Assembly: GCA_021777555.1 (NCBI GenBank)
Contig: JAJYDK010000011.1
Coordinates: forward strand, 1-64,000
DNA length: 64,000 nt
Source of the DNA: Pseudomonadota bacterium
Lineage (GTDB): Bacteria; Pseudomonadota; Gammaproteobacteria; Steroidobacterales; Steroidobacteraceae
Direction: 5' to 3'
Position numbers and translations under genes: made by a program. The notes beneath the pieces were generated by a model, which was not told where the DNA came from, searched no databases, and worked only from the letters and a program-made list of their open reading frames with translations. Of the stretch, positions 9,122 to 17,415 are shown piece after piece; position 1 is the stretch's first letter; each line of letters starts with the position of its first letter.

Positions 9122-10201
9122 ATGTCATGATGCGGCATGCCGAACAAACCCGATCGTCGAAGTGCAAGCACGGACGTTCGCCTGGAGTTGCGTCGGCAGA
9201 TGTTGATGCTGCGCGAGCAGGGCAAGACGCACGTGGAAATAGCACAAATCACCGGCTATACCCGCTCGTACGTCTCGACGATGCTCAAACGCCTGGAAGG
9301 CGCACCGCAGATGCTGGAAGGGATGTCGCGTGGCGGACGACCGCAGGGGAGTCTGCGAGCATTGTCGGCGAAGGAGGAGCGCGGGGCGCAGCAGTTGATC
9401 TGCGGTAAGTGCCCGGATCAGCTGTCGTTGCCGTTTGCGCTGTGGACCCGAGGCGCGATTCGCGAGCTGATCCGGCGTGAGTTTGACATCCGACTGTCGA
9501 TTCGGGGAGTCGGTGAGTACGTGGCGCGGTGGGGCTACACCCCGCAGAAGGCGGCGCGGCGTGCGTACGAGCGCGACGATGCAGCGGTGAAGGACTGGCT
9601 GTCGATCGAGTATCCGAAGATCAAGGCGCGCGCGAAGCGGGAAAACGCCGAGATCAGCTGGGGTGACGAGACGGGGGTTCGCTCGGACGAGAGCCGCCAC
9701 CGCGGCTACGCGCCGCCTGGCCAGACTCCGATCGTGAAGATCCCCGCCCGCCGAAAGAGCCTCTCGATGATCGCTGCGGTGAGCAACCAGGGGAAGGTGC
9801 GTTTCATGATCTACCCGGGCGGCTTGAGTCCGCAGCGGCTGATTGTGTTCATGCAGCGACTGATCAAGGACGCGCCTCGCAAGGTGTTCCTCATCCTGGA
9901 TAATCTGAACGTTCACAAGGCCAAGGTCGTGCGCGAGTGGCTTGAAGAGCACGCCAATCGAATCGAGGTGTTCTATCTGCCACCGTACTCCCCGGAGTTG
10001 AATCCATCCGAGTACTTCAATGGCGACCTGAAGGGTGAGATCCAGCGCGGCGTGCCGCCAAAGGACGTGACGGACCTGAAACGGACGATGCTGAGACACT
10101 CCCGCCGCATCCAGAGGTCGCCGGACCGCGTGCGTGCCTACTTCAAGCATCGCCACATCAAATATGCCGCGTAAGTCCACTGCAATCACGCCGGGTCAAT
10201 A
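9121..10201 (+). mobile_element. IS630-family insertion sequence
   Basis: The element carries a single transposase gene and is bounded on both sides by broken genes: a CusA-like remnant on the left and a beta-propeller fragment on the right. TA dinucleotides at 9121-9122 and 10200-10201 fit the TA target preference of the family and give a length near 1.08 kb, but I could not find convincing terminal inverted repeats, so the ends are inferred from where the flanking reading frames stop matching. The two flanks belong to different genes on opposite strands, so a deletion or recombination must have followed insertion. Confidence 0.7.
9137..10174 (+). CDS. IS630-family transposase
   Basis: 345 residues with an N-terminal helix-turn-helix (residues about 12-55, EQGKTHVEIAQITGYTRSYV), a linker, and a DDE catalytic core. 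The three acidic positions are visible: Asp in SWGDETGVRSD, Asp in VFLILDNLNVHKAK and Glu in YSPELNPSEYFNGDLKG, which are typical of IS630. The protein is full length with no internal stop, so the element may still be active. It cuts and pastes DNA at TA targets. Confidence 0.93.
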   Translation: MPNKPDRRSASTDVRLELRRQMLMLREQGKTHVEIAQITGYTRSYVSTMLKRLEGAPQMLEGMSRGGRPQGSLRALSAKEERGAQQLICGKCPDQLSLPFALWTRGAIRELIRREFDIRLSIRGVGEYVARWGYTPQKAARRAYERDDAAVKDWLSIEYPKIKARAKRENAEISWGDETGVRSDESRHRGYAPPGQTPIVKIPARRKSLSMIAAVSNQGKVRFMIYPGGLSPQRLIVFMQRLIKDAPRKVFLILDNLNVHKAKVVREWLEEHANRIEVFYLPPYSPELNPSEYFNGDLKGEIQRGVPPKDVTDLKRTMLRHSRRIQRSPDRVRAYFKHRHIKYAA

Positions 10202-10555
10202 ATCGATTCGCCCGCGCGCCTGGCTTTTGTTGCGTGCGATGGCAATGCCAGGCTGCTGGTCGTGGACATGAGGAATATGCGCGTCCTGTCCGTGCACGCG
10301 GTGGGGCGCGATCCGGACGTCCTCGCATTCGATCCCGGGGTGCGCAGATTATATGCGGCCAGTGAGAGCGGAGTCGTGAGCGTATTCGAGCTGGAAGGCG
10401 CACGGTTGCGTCTGCTCGGCCGCAGGTATCTCGCTTTCGAGGCTCACTCTGTCGCCGTGGATCCGATCACGCACTGGGTGTACTTTCCCCTGCAGGACGT
10501 TAATGGGCGCGCGGTTCCGCGGGTCATGGCGCCGACGGGTCTGCATGGGCACTGA
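10202..10555 (+). pseudogene. Beta-propeller (YncE/lactonase-like) protein, C-terminal fragment
   Basis: The frame is open from the insertion-element boundary and encodes about 117 residues with repeated blade-like motifs: LAFVACDGNARLLVVDMR, LAFDPGVRRLYAASESGVV and HSVAVDPITHWVYFPLQDVN. These are blades of a YncE-like seven-bladed propeller, normally a secreted protein of 300-350 residues. The N-terminal two thirds and the signal peptide are absent, so the gene is inactive. The ATG at 10262 is internal. The insertion element or an associated deletion removed the front of the gene. Confidence 0.7.
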
Positions 10556-10588
10556 TCCCTCGGACACACATGAAAGATGCCGCGAGAC

Positions 10589-12205
10589 TCAGTGTCCCCG
10601 AGGCCCATCCAGGCGCAGCAGAAACAAGCCGTGCTGCGGCACAGCGACCTGAATCCGCCCGCCCTTCAACCTCACGGCTTGCGGGGGCGCAAGCCGCCCT
10701 GCGGCCTTGAGTTTCTGGATCTGCACCAGCGTCGGCCATCTGGGACGCCCCATTGCATCGAAAGCCTCCAATACGTTGCTGTGTCGATCGTCGACTCTCC
10801 ACAGCTCGCCGCTCGCTGAGGGCGAAATGCCGCGAACGGTGAGCTTGAAGGTCCGCACCTGCCGGGTGGCGGGTGGTGGCGTATACCGCGGCCCCGTTCC
10901 GTCAGGCGGCGCGTAATTCCAGAGAGCGATTGCCACATCGCCGCTGGAGGTCCGGGTGATGAGAGCCGATCGCGCGGCAGGATCCAGCCTGATGGTGCCC
11001 AGTTTGTGCAGGATGGCAAAGGCGTTGAACGCCGCTTTCGGGATGTCGTCCTCGGCGATCAGGCCGAAGCCGCCGTAAAACGGCTTGCGGATGACGCCGC
11101 CCTCCTCGAAGACGTCCGAGAACGTCCAATAGCTCATCATGTGCACCAGGCCGTCGCACTGCGAGATGGTGGTTGCCAGCCATGGCCCCATGTAGGGCGT
11201 GTCGGTCACATCCGGCTCGTTGGAGTAACTCGCGTTGTACTCGGAAAAGATGAGCGGCAGATGAGGATACGGCGAATGCTCGATCTCCTCGTGCACCTTG
11301 TGCACCGCGCGGCAGACCATCGCCCGGCGCGGGATCTTCGCGTGGGTACCGAAGACGGTTTTCGCCGTATCGTTGCCATAGACATGGGTGCTGACGAAGT
11401 CGATCGGCGCCCTTACCTTGTGTACGTGGGCCAGGAACCGGCTCACCCAGGCCGCCTGCGCCGTCGCCGGGCCGCCGACCCTGAGGCGCGGATCGACTTC
11501 CTTCAGCGCGCGCGCGGTATGGTCATAGAGCTCAAAGTAGCTCTGCCGCCGCGGCGCGCCGCCCCAGAAGTCGAGGTTTGGCTCGTTCCAGACTTCGAAA
11601 TACCACCTTGAGACCTCGTCGATGCCGTAGCGTGAAATCACGTGCCTCGCCAGTGCGCGGATCATCCTGTCCCAGGCCGCGTAGCTGCGCGGCGGCGAGA
11701 CGATCGGGTGGTACCAGAATGACTGGCGCATGCGTGGGTTGGCGGCGAGCGCCTTCGGCATGAAGTCGAGCTCGACGAACGGGCGCACACCGTGAGCGAG
11801 CAAGGCGTCGTAGATCTGATCGATGTAGGAAAAGTTGTATGGCGAGTGCTTGGACGACGGCTTGTTGTAAAACAAGGCCGGATTGCTTTCCACCAATCCG
11901 ACGCCGCGATCCAGCACGCCGTGAAAGCGTACGTAGGCGATGTCCGTATCCGTCCGCATTATTCCGAGGTCCCGCTGATAATTGGCCCGCAACACGAGCG
12001 CCGCCCGGCCGGACCCGAACATGCGTTCCCAAAAATGGGGGAATGGCCGACCCGGCGCGCGCGCATTGATCACCAGATGCACCACCGTCCCCGGGTCAGT
12101 GGCCTGCCCGCTTGCGGCGTGCACCGCCCCGCTGGGCGCCAGGATCAAGATGAGCGCAAACAGGACGACGCGGTTCACTGGCAAGGCGTTGAAGAAGCGG
12201 CTCAT
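10589..12205 (-). CDS. Secreted glycoside hydrolase, GH39-like
   Basis: 538-residue clan-A (beta/alpha)8 hydrolase with a signal peptide (residues 9-31, cleavage near VHAASG). Acid/base Glu208 lies in EVWNEPN and the likely nucleophile Glu322 in IFSEYNAS, the layout of GH39 beta-xylosidases and related enzymes. The C-terminal 120 residues form a beta-sandwich. The start at 12203-12205 leaves a 9-base gap to an AGGGA ribosome site; the ATG at 12212-12214 abuts it. It follows the (alpha/alpha)6 hydrolase gene by 13 bp, the last gene of the receptor operon. A retaining exo-activity on a xylose-, arabinose- or glucose-type residue is likely; the exact sugar is unknown. Confidence 0.82.
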   Translation of the reverse strand: MSRFFNALPVNRVVLFALILILAPSGAVHAASGQATDPGTVVHLVINARAPGRPFPHFWERMFGSGRAALVLRANYQRDLGIMRTDTDIAYVRFHGVLDRGVGLVESNPALFYNKPSSKHSPYNFSYIDQIYDALLAHGVRPFVELDFMPKALAANPRMRQSFWYHPIVSPPRSYAAWDRMIRALARHVISRYGIDEVSRWYFEVWNEPNLDFWGGAPRRQSYFELYDHTARALKEVDPRLRVGGPATAQAAWVSRFLAHVHKVRAPIDFVSTHVYGNDTAKTVFGTHAKIPRRAMVCRAVHKVHEEIEHSPYPHLPLIFSEYNASYSNEPDVTDTPYMGPWLATTISQCDGLVHMMSYWTFSDVFEEGGVIRKPFYGGFGLIAEDDIPKAAFNAFAILHKLGTIRLDPAARSALITRTSSGDVAIALWNYAPPDGTGPRYTPPPATRQVRTFKLTVRGISPSASGELWRVDDRHSNVLEAFDAMGRPRWPTLVQIQKLKAAGRLAPPQAVRLKGGRIQVAVPQHGLFLLRLDGPRGH

Positions 12206-12218
12206 GATGGACATTCCC

Positions 12219-14237
12219 TCAGTGAGTACCACCAGATACGGAAGGAGCAGTCGGCCGTTGCGCGAGCCGCGGCCGGCAATACAGGTCGCACACCGTCGCT
12301 GCGAGATAGCCGGCCGCGGTCGCGAAGGCTCCGCCGCCGGGGATCGCTGCGTCCGTCTCGGGATCGACCTGCTCCGAGACGATGCCGCCGTCCCAGGGGC
12401 TCGCAAGCAGCATCTTCAGCGCCCTCACCCGGCCCGCCCGCAGCCGCAGGTGATCGGCAATCGACCAGCTGCTCGTATCCGGCAGCCGGTAGCTCCCGGG
12501 CAGGCCGTAGGGCTTGCCGGCATTGGAGTACCGAAAGGACTTTGAGTGCAGCCACCGGTACGTGCGGCGAAAGACCGGATCGTCCTGGCTCACGAACCCC
12601 AGCGCCGGCAGCTTCAGCAGCGATCCGGGCGGGACGTCGTCGAATTTGTATCCCTGCCCGTCCCAACCGAAGGCGAAGATCGGACCGCCGGCGCCGGGGG
12701 CGCCCGCAGCCACCAGGATGCGCATCACGGCGGCGTGCAGACTGCGCGCGCGCTCGTCCATGTCATGCGCCGTGGCAGGCGCTCCCAATGCACGGTACAA
12801 GGCGGCGCCATCGCGCAGTGCCCGCCAGACGAGCGCGTTATCGTAGGTCTCGTAACGCCAGCGGCGGTTCTCGTCCTGCGAATCCTGCTGGGTCCAGTAC
12901 AGGCCCGCGCGGCCTTGGTGCGCGGCAAGCTTCTCAAACAGCTCAGCGAGCGCAGCGCGATGTCTGTGCACATAGCCCGTATCGCCCGTGCGCCGCCAAT
13001 ACTCGGCCAGGGCGATGATCGGCGCGGCGTTTTCATCGAGCTCATACCCGGGCTCGAGGGTGACGCCGTCGATGAAGCGACTATGCGTGCCGGCGTCACG
13101 CAACTGGATGCCGAGCGCCACATCCAGCGCCCGGCGGGCGCGCCGGACATCGCTGTCCAACAGCGCCGGGAAACTCCACAGCATGGCGTCGCGGTCCCAG
13201 TAGGCCGCCGAAACGTAGTACCGCGGCGAGCGCGACGTCACGCCGACGAACTGTTCCGTGTCATATGTCCTCCCCCAGGCGAAGAACGAGGAGAACAGAA
13301 GATTGCGGTTCATGAACCGGTCCAGCGCCGGATCGCCCGTGGTACGCAGGCGCGGTGCCAGCCAGGAGCGCTCCTCGGCGAGCACCGTCCTCGCGCCACG
13401 GTCTTGCAGCTGCGCCGCAAGCACCCTTGAGGCGTATTCGGCGCTCGATTCATCGAGTCCGACCGAGACGATGAAATTCGCGACCGTGCGCTGGCCGGGC
13501 GCGAGCACACGCTGGCATCTGACCGTATACGTATCGCCGGCGCGCTGCTCGTCCGGGCAATCCGGGTGGCCGAGCGCCCAGGCGAGAACCGTCTCGTTCT
13601 CCACGAAGCTGAACACGCGGGTACGCGGGATCCAGGCCGGCGCGTCCGACTGCAGGCGTTGCCCGATGATCATCGAGGGCGAATAGGTCACGCGCGCCAG
13701 CCCGGACCAGTGCGCGGTGATTCCGAAGCGAATCTTGCGCGGAGCGGCCGCCTCGTTGACGATCACCATGCGGATCCAGGCGGCTCGCGCGTGAGGGGGT
13801 GTCGCGTAGGTGATCGTGACACGCGCCGGTCCGGTGCGTGCCGTGGCCACCGGGATCCAGTCATCGATCAGGCGCCATTTGGTGATCTCAAGACCCCTGC
13901 TTGAGGTTCCCGCAGCGACCCAGGGTGCCAGCACCGGAGTCAATTTCTGCTCCGGTCCCGTTTCCACGGCCGGCGAGCCCTGCACCTGCAGCAGCCCGCG
14001 GTCATGCATCGACAGAACGTTGAAGCTGACCAGGGCGCCGTCACTGGCGCGAATTTCCGGAAGCGCGATCCAGTCGTTGCCGGTCGCGATGACTGCATCG
14101 GCTCCCAACGCGAGCGGCGCGCTTGCGCACGAGCCGCATGCGGGCGCCAGCGCGATGAGAGTCAGGGCCGCGGCAATTGGGTGCACACGCGGTCCGGCCG
14201 TCCCACCTCGCCCCGCCATCCGGGCGATCCTTCTCAT
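12219..14237 (-). CDS. Secreted (alpha/alpha)6-barrel glycoside hydrolase, family unassigned
   Basis: 672-residue protein with an N-terminal beta-sandwich (about residues 50-280) followed by a helical barrel (about 300-650) of six-hairpin glycosidase type: YYVSAAYWDRDAMLWSFPAL, RFIDGVTLEPGYELDENAAP and RWRYETYDNALVWRAL contain the acidic residues expected at the mouth of the barrel. The signal sequence contains several Cys (LAPACGSCASAPLA) and may be a lipoprotein. The start at 14235-14237 is chosen because it overlaps the preceding gene's stop as ATGA. The layout recalls GH15, GH63 and GH125-like enzymes, but I cannot assign one. It sits between two other hydrolases of one operon. Confidence 0.68.
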   Translation of the reverse strand: MRRIARMAGRGGTAGPRVHPIAAALTLIALAPACGSCASAPLALGADAVIATGNDWIALPEIRASDGALVSFNVLSMHDRGLLQVQGSPAVETGPEQKLTPVLAPWVAAGTSSRGLEITKWRLIDDWIPVATARTGPARVTITYATPPHARAAWIRMVIVNEAAAPRKIRFGITAHWSGLARVTYSPSMIIGQRLQSDAPAWIPRTRVFSFVENETVLAWALGHPDCPDEQRAGDTYTVRCQRVLAPGQRTVANFIVSVGLDESSAEYASRVLAAQLQDRGARTVLAEERSWLAPRLRTTGDPALDRFMNRNLLFSSFFAWGRTYDTEQFVGVTSRSPRYYVSAAYWDRDAMLWSFPALLDSDVRRARRALDVALGIQLRDAGTHSRFIDGVTLEPGYELDENAAPIIALAEYWRRTGDTGYVHRHRAALAELFEKLAAHQGRAGLYWTQQDSQDENRRWRYETYDNALVWRALRDGAALYRALGAPATAHDMDERARSLHAAVMRILVAAGAPGAGGPIFAFGWDGQGYKFDDVPPGSLLKLPALGFVSQDDPVFRRTYRWLHSKSFRYSNAGKPYGLPGSYRLPDTSSWSIADHLRLRAGRVRALKMLLASPWDGGIVSEQVDPETDAAIPGGGAFATAAGYLAATVCDLYCRPRLAQRPTAPSVSGGTH

Positions 14238-15733
14238 CGGCGATGCCTGGCACGGGCGCGCGCCATTGCCGCGCCGAACCAACCGCCCGTAAATTCCGCC
14301 CGGCGCAATCCAGCACGGACATAGGGATTACGCCGCATGATCCGCCAGATCAGGCCACTGCGCTGATTCTCGATCATTGCGATGATGGGTCCCTGGTCAA
14401 TGCCGATGAAGTCGTTGTCGACCCAGCCGTGGTGTGGCACGACCCGGCCCTTGCGAGCCAGTCGCGCGTGAGTGAAGCTCGGGTTGAAGGAGTCGAGGAA
14501 GCCGTAGCGGGTGTATATGATGCCGCCGAATTGGCGCAAGAGTGTCCGGGTCGCCTCCGTCACATACCGCGGAGCGAATGGCAGGGAGCCGAGCACTGCG
14601 GTCGGGGCCAGCGTGCCGTCGTCGTCGTCCTGGTCGGTGATTCCGCGCGCGTCATAGCCGTGGAATTGGCGCATCCGGCCGTGATACCAGGCGCGAACAT
14701 TTCCCGGCCCATCGCATGCCGTGAGCCCCCAGATGTCGGGGCCATAGTCGGCCCAGCCGTGCGGGTTGCTGATCGCGTATTGGCGCTGTGCCAGGGTCGC
14801 TCTGCGGTCATTCTCGAAGTAGGTCTCTCTATGGGCTCGCATGAACGGATCGGCGAGACCCCGCATGTCCACCCAAACGGCCGTGTACTGAAAGACGAAC
14901 TGCGGACCGATGGCGAGCAGCGTCTGACCGGCGAGGTGCCGCCAGTCGTGCCTGGTGGTGGCCGTCCAGGCGCTCCAGGCATTGTCACGCAATGGGTGAG
15001 TGGGCGAGCCCAGACCGAGGATGTACAGAATCGATGCTTCATTGAATCCCGCCCAGCGCGCCTTGTAGAAGCCGTGTCCGGGCAGCCACGCCATGCTGAC
15101 GAGCGGATTCAGCCCCGGTGCGGCCCACCCCCAATGGACGCGCCGGTACAGCCGATCGGCCAGCTTTCGCACCTGACGTTCCACCGTCGTTGGACGGTTG
15201 AAGTAGCTCTCCGCGGTCAACACCCCCGCCATGAGCAGCGCGGTGTCGATGGTCGAGAGCTCGCTGCCGCGATGCCTCAGCCCCGTACGCATATCGAGAA
15301 AGTGGTAGAAGAATCCCCGATATCCGGCGAACCCCGCCGCCCCCGGTCCCTGCGGCCGGCTGAGCAGGAATGCGAGCGCCGTGCGCACACGAAGCGCCGC
15401 CGCGCGGCGGCTGACGTAATGACGAGCCGCCCCAATGACATCCGCGGTCAACGCGAAACCAATGGCCGCGATGCTGGCGGGGGCCGGTGAAGGCCAGCGA
15501 TCCGGGGTGAGCCCGGTGGCCGGGTCGGTGGTGTTCCAGAAGTACTCGAAAGTCCGGCGCTCGATATCCGCGAACATTCGCTGGGGATTGAGGGCGATTC
15601 GCCGCACGAGCTGCGGCGGTAGCGGCGAGATGGCCGTGGCCCTCGGAGCAGCGTGCGCGATCGCCGCAAAGCTCGCATAGACGGTCAGTATGGCGCGGGC
15701 AAGCCGCACCCTTCTCCGAGTCGTTGAGATCAT
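14234..15733 (-). CDS. Secreted glycoamylase-domain hydrolase, GH144-like
   Basis: 499 residues with a signal peptide (AILTVYASFAAIAHA) and a helical barrel. Features of the glycoamylase (PF10091) family are FEYFWNTTDPATGLTPDRWP, SIAAIGFALTADVIGA, FYHFLDMRTG, SELSTIDTALLMAGVLTAE, WAGFNEASILYILGLGSPTH and IDQGPIIAMIENQRSG. Members of this group characterised as GH144 are endo-beta-1,2-glucanases, while other members are uncharacterised, so the substrate is a suggestion. It overlaps the next hydrolase by ATGA and follows the halogenase-like gene by 19 bp. It probably cuts the polymer imported by the receptor of this operon. Confidence 0.78.
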   Translation of the reverse strand: MISTTRRRVRLARAILTVYASFAAIAHAAPRATAISPLPPQLVRRIALNPQRMFADIERRTFEYFWNTTDPATGLTPDRWPSPAPASIAAIGFALTADVIGAARHYVSRRAAALRVRTALAFLLSRPQGPGAAGFAGYRGFFYHFLDMRTGLRHRGSELSTIDTALLMAGVLTAESYFNRPTTVERQVRKLADRLYRRVHWGWAAPGLNPLVSMAWLPGHGFYKARWAGFNEASILYILGLGSPTHPLRDNAWSAWTATTRHDWRHLAGQTLLAIGPQFVFQYTAVWVDMRGLADPFMRAHRETYFENDRRATLAQRQYAISNPHGWADYGPDIWGLTACDGPGNVRAWYHGRMRQFHGYDARGITDQDDDDGTLAPTAVLGSLPFAPRYVTEATRTLLRQFGGIIYTRYGFLDSFNPSFTHARLARKGRVVPHHGWVDNDFIGIDQGPIIAMIENQRSGLIWRIMRRNPYVRAGLRRAEFTGGWFGAAMARARARHRR

Positions 15734-15752
15734 GATAGGTGCCGTGGCCGGT

Positions 15753-17267
15753 TCAGGGCGGCGGAGCCTTGCAGTGCCGGGCTATGAATGCCTCGTGCGC
15801 AGGCACGACCGCCACACAGCTGCCGATCACCTGCTCCACGTGCTCGATGAATTGCCGGAGCTCGGCGTCCGTCAGGCGATCGATCACGGGCGGGTAGCGG
15901 CGGGAGGCGATGTGCTGGCCAATCAGCACCTGCGCCCAGCTTACGGTGGTGAACAGCTCATCGCTCTTCGGCATGATGCGGGCGCTGTCACGAAAGAGCG
16001 CGATGTATTCGCGCAGCGACTCCGGGATCTCCATGGTGCGGCAGTAATTCCAGAACGGGGTATCGGCCCGCTCCGTCGCGTGATAGTGCAGGATGAGGAA
16101 ATCGCGCACCCGCTCGAACTCTCCGTCCATCTGCGAGTTATATCGATTTCGCAGCGCTTCGCTGCAATCGCGCTCGGGAAACAGCAGCGCCAGTTTCGCG
16201 ATCGACGTCTGGATCAGGTGAATGGCCGTCGATTCCAGAGGCTCGAGGAACCCGCCCGAGAGCCCGATGGCCACCACGTTGCCGATCCACGCGCGGCGGC
16301 GCTTGCCGCCGTGGAACGGGATGAGCTTAGGCTCGGCAAGCGGCCGCCCTTCGAGGTTGGCGAGCAGCATCGCGGCCGCCTCGTCCTCGCTCATATGGCG
16401 GCTGGAAAACACATGCCCGTTGCCCACGCGATGCTGCAAAGGAATGCGCCATTGCCATCCAGCGGGCCGCGCGGTCGCGCGTGTGTAGGGCACCGGCGGT
16501 GCGACGTTCTCGCACGGCACCGCCCAGGCCCGGTCGCACGGCAGCCAGTGCGACCAATCCTCGTATCCTGCGTGCAGGCACTGCTCGATGAGCAGACCGC
16601 GAAAGCCCGAGCAGTCGATGAACAGGTCCCCGGAGACGCTGCGCCCGTCCTGCAGCACCAGGGTCTCCACAAAACCGCTTTCCGGGTGCCGGCGGACCTC
16701 CACGACCCGCCCCTCGACCCGCCGTACACCGTGTGCCTCCGCGAACCGCCGCAGGTAGCGGGCGTACAGCGATGCGTCGAAGTGGTACGCGTATACGATG
16801 TCCTCGAGCGGAGTGTTCTTCGGCGCGTCCGAGGGCGTCGGCATGAACCGGCCCTGGCGGGCGGCCTGAACATTGAAGGAATACAGGCCGAGATCCTTGG
16901 CAGCGCCAATCTGCAGGGCCCGCGTCCAATATTGATGAAAGGGCTGCCCGTCGAGGTCCAGCCCGAGCGTGCCGAAACCGTGGATGTACGAATCCCCCGG
17001 CCGGGCCCAATCCCGGAATTCGATGCCAAGCTTGAAGGTCGCCTGCGTTGCGCGCACGAACTCCCGCTCGTCGATTCCGAGCAGCGCGTTGTGCCTGCGA
17101 AAGGGAGGGATGGTTGCCTCGCCGACGCCGATGATGCCGATCTCCTCGGACTCGATCACCTCGATTGTGAGTTCCGGGTAGAGCAGCCGCCGCAATGCCG
17201 TGGCCGTCATCCAACCGGCCGTTCCGCCACCGACGATCACCAACCGGCGGATGCTATTGTCATTCAT
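15753..17267 (-). CDS. FAD-dependent tryptophan halogenase-like protein
   Basis: 504 residues. The FAD-binding GGGTAGWM (13-20) is at the N-terminus, the catalytic Lys79 (TFKLGIEF) stands at exactly the PrnA position, the WxWxIP motif is at 271-276 (GWQWRIP), and the second FAD motif with the conserved Glu (GFLEPLESTAIH, Glu342/345) follows. All catalytic hallmarks are thus present. Start 17265-17267 gives the usual family length; a longer frame adds a low-complexity Arg/Gly stretch. Genes of this family are frequently found beside TonB-dependent receptors in glycan loci of Gammaproteobacteria and Caulobacter, where their role is unknown. It lies between the receptor and the hydrolases. No separate flavin reductase gene is nearby. 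Confidence 0.88.
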   Translation of the reverse strand: MNDNSIRRLVIVGGGTAGWMTATALRRLLYPELTIEVIESEEIGIIGVGEATIPPFRRHNALLGIDEREFVRATQATFKLGIEFRDWARPGDSYIHGFGTLGLDLDGQPFHQYWTRALQIGAAKDLGLYSFNVQAARQGRFMPTPSDAPKNTPLEDIVYAYHFDASLYARYLRRFAEAHGVRRVEGRVVEVRRHPESGFVETLVLQDGRSVSGDLFIDCSGFRGLLIEQCLHAGYEDWSHWLPCDRAWAVPCENVAPPVPYTRATARPAGWQWRIPLQHRVGNGHVFSSRHMSEDEAAAMLLANLEGRPLAEPKLIPFHGGKRRRAWIGNVVAIGLSGGFLEPLESTAIHLIQTSIAKLALLFPERDCSEALRNRYNSQMDGEFERVRDFLILHYHATERADTPFWNYCRTMEIPESLREYIALFRDSARIMPKSDELFTTVSWAQVLIGQHIASRRYPPVIDRLTDAELRQFIEHVEQVIGSCVAVVPAHEAFIARHCKAPPP

Positions 17268-17415
17268 CGCTTGCGCCTCCCCCGCGCCGCTGAAAACCCG
17301 GGCGCGCCATGGTGCACCGGACACATGCCCGCAGAAGCCGCTCTCCGGGACCGCACATCCGGCGCCTCGAGCCCCGCCGGCCGCCGGGACAACGCCCCGG
17401 CGGCCGCGCGCAGCC

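Noticed and set aside
9132-10172. GCGGCAT near the left end of the IS element with its complement near the right end, as terminal inverted repeats
   Set aside because: The right copy overlaps the transposase stop codon and lies inside the element, and flanking bases do not match; it is likely chance.
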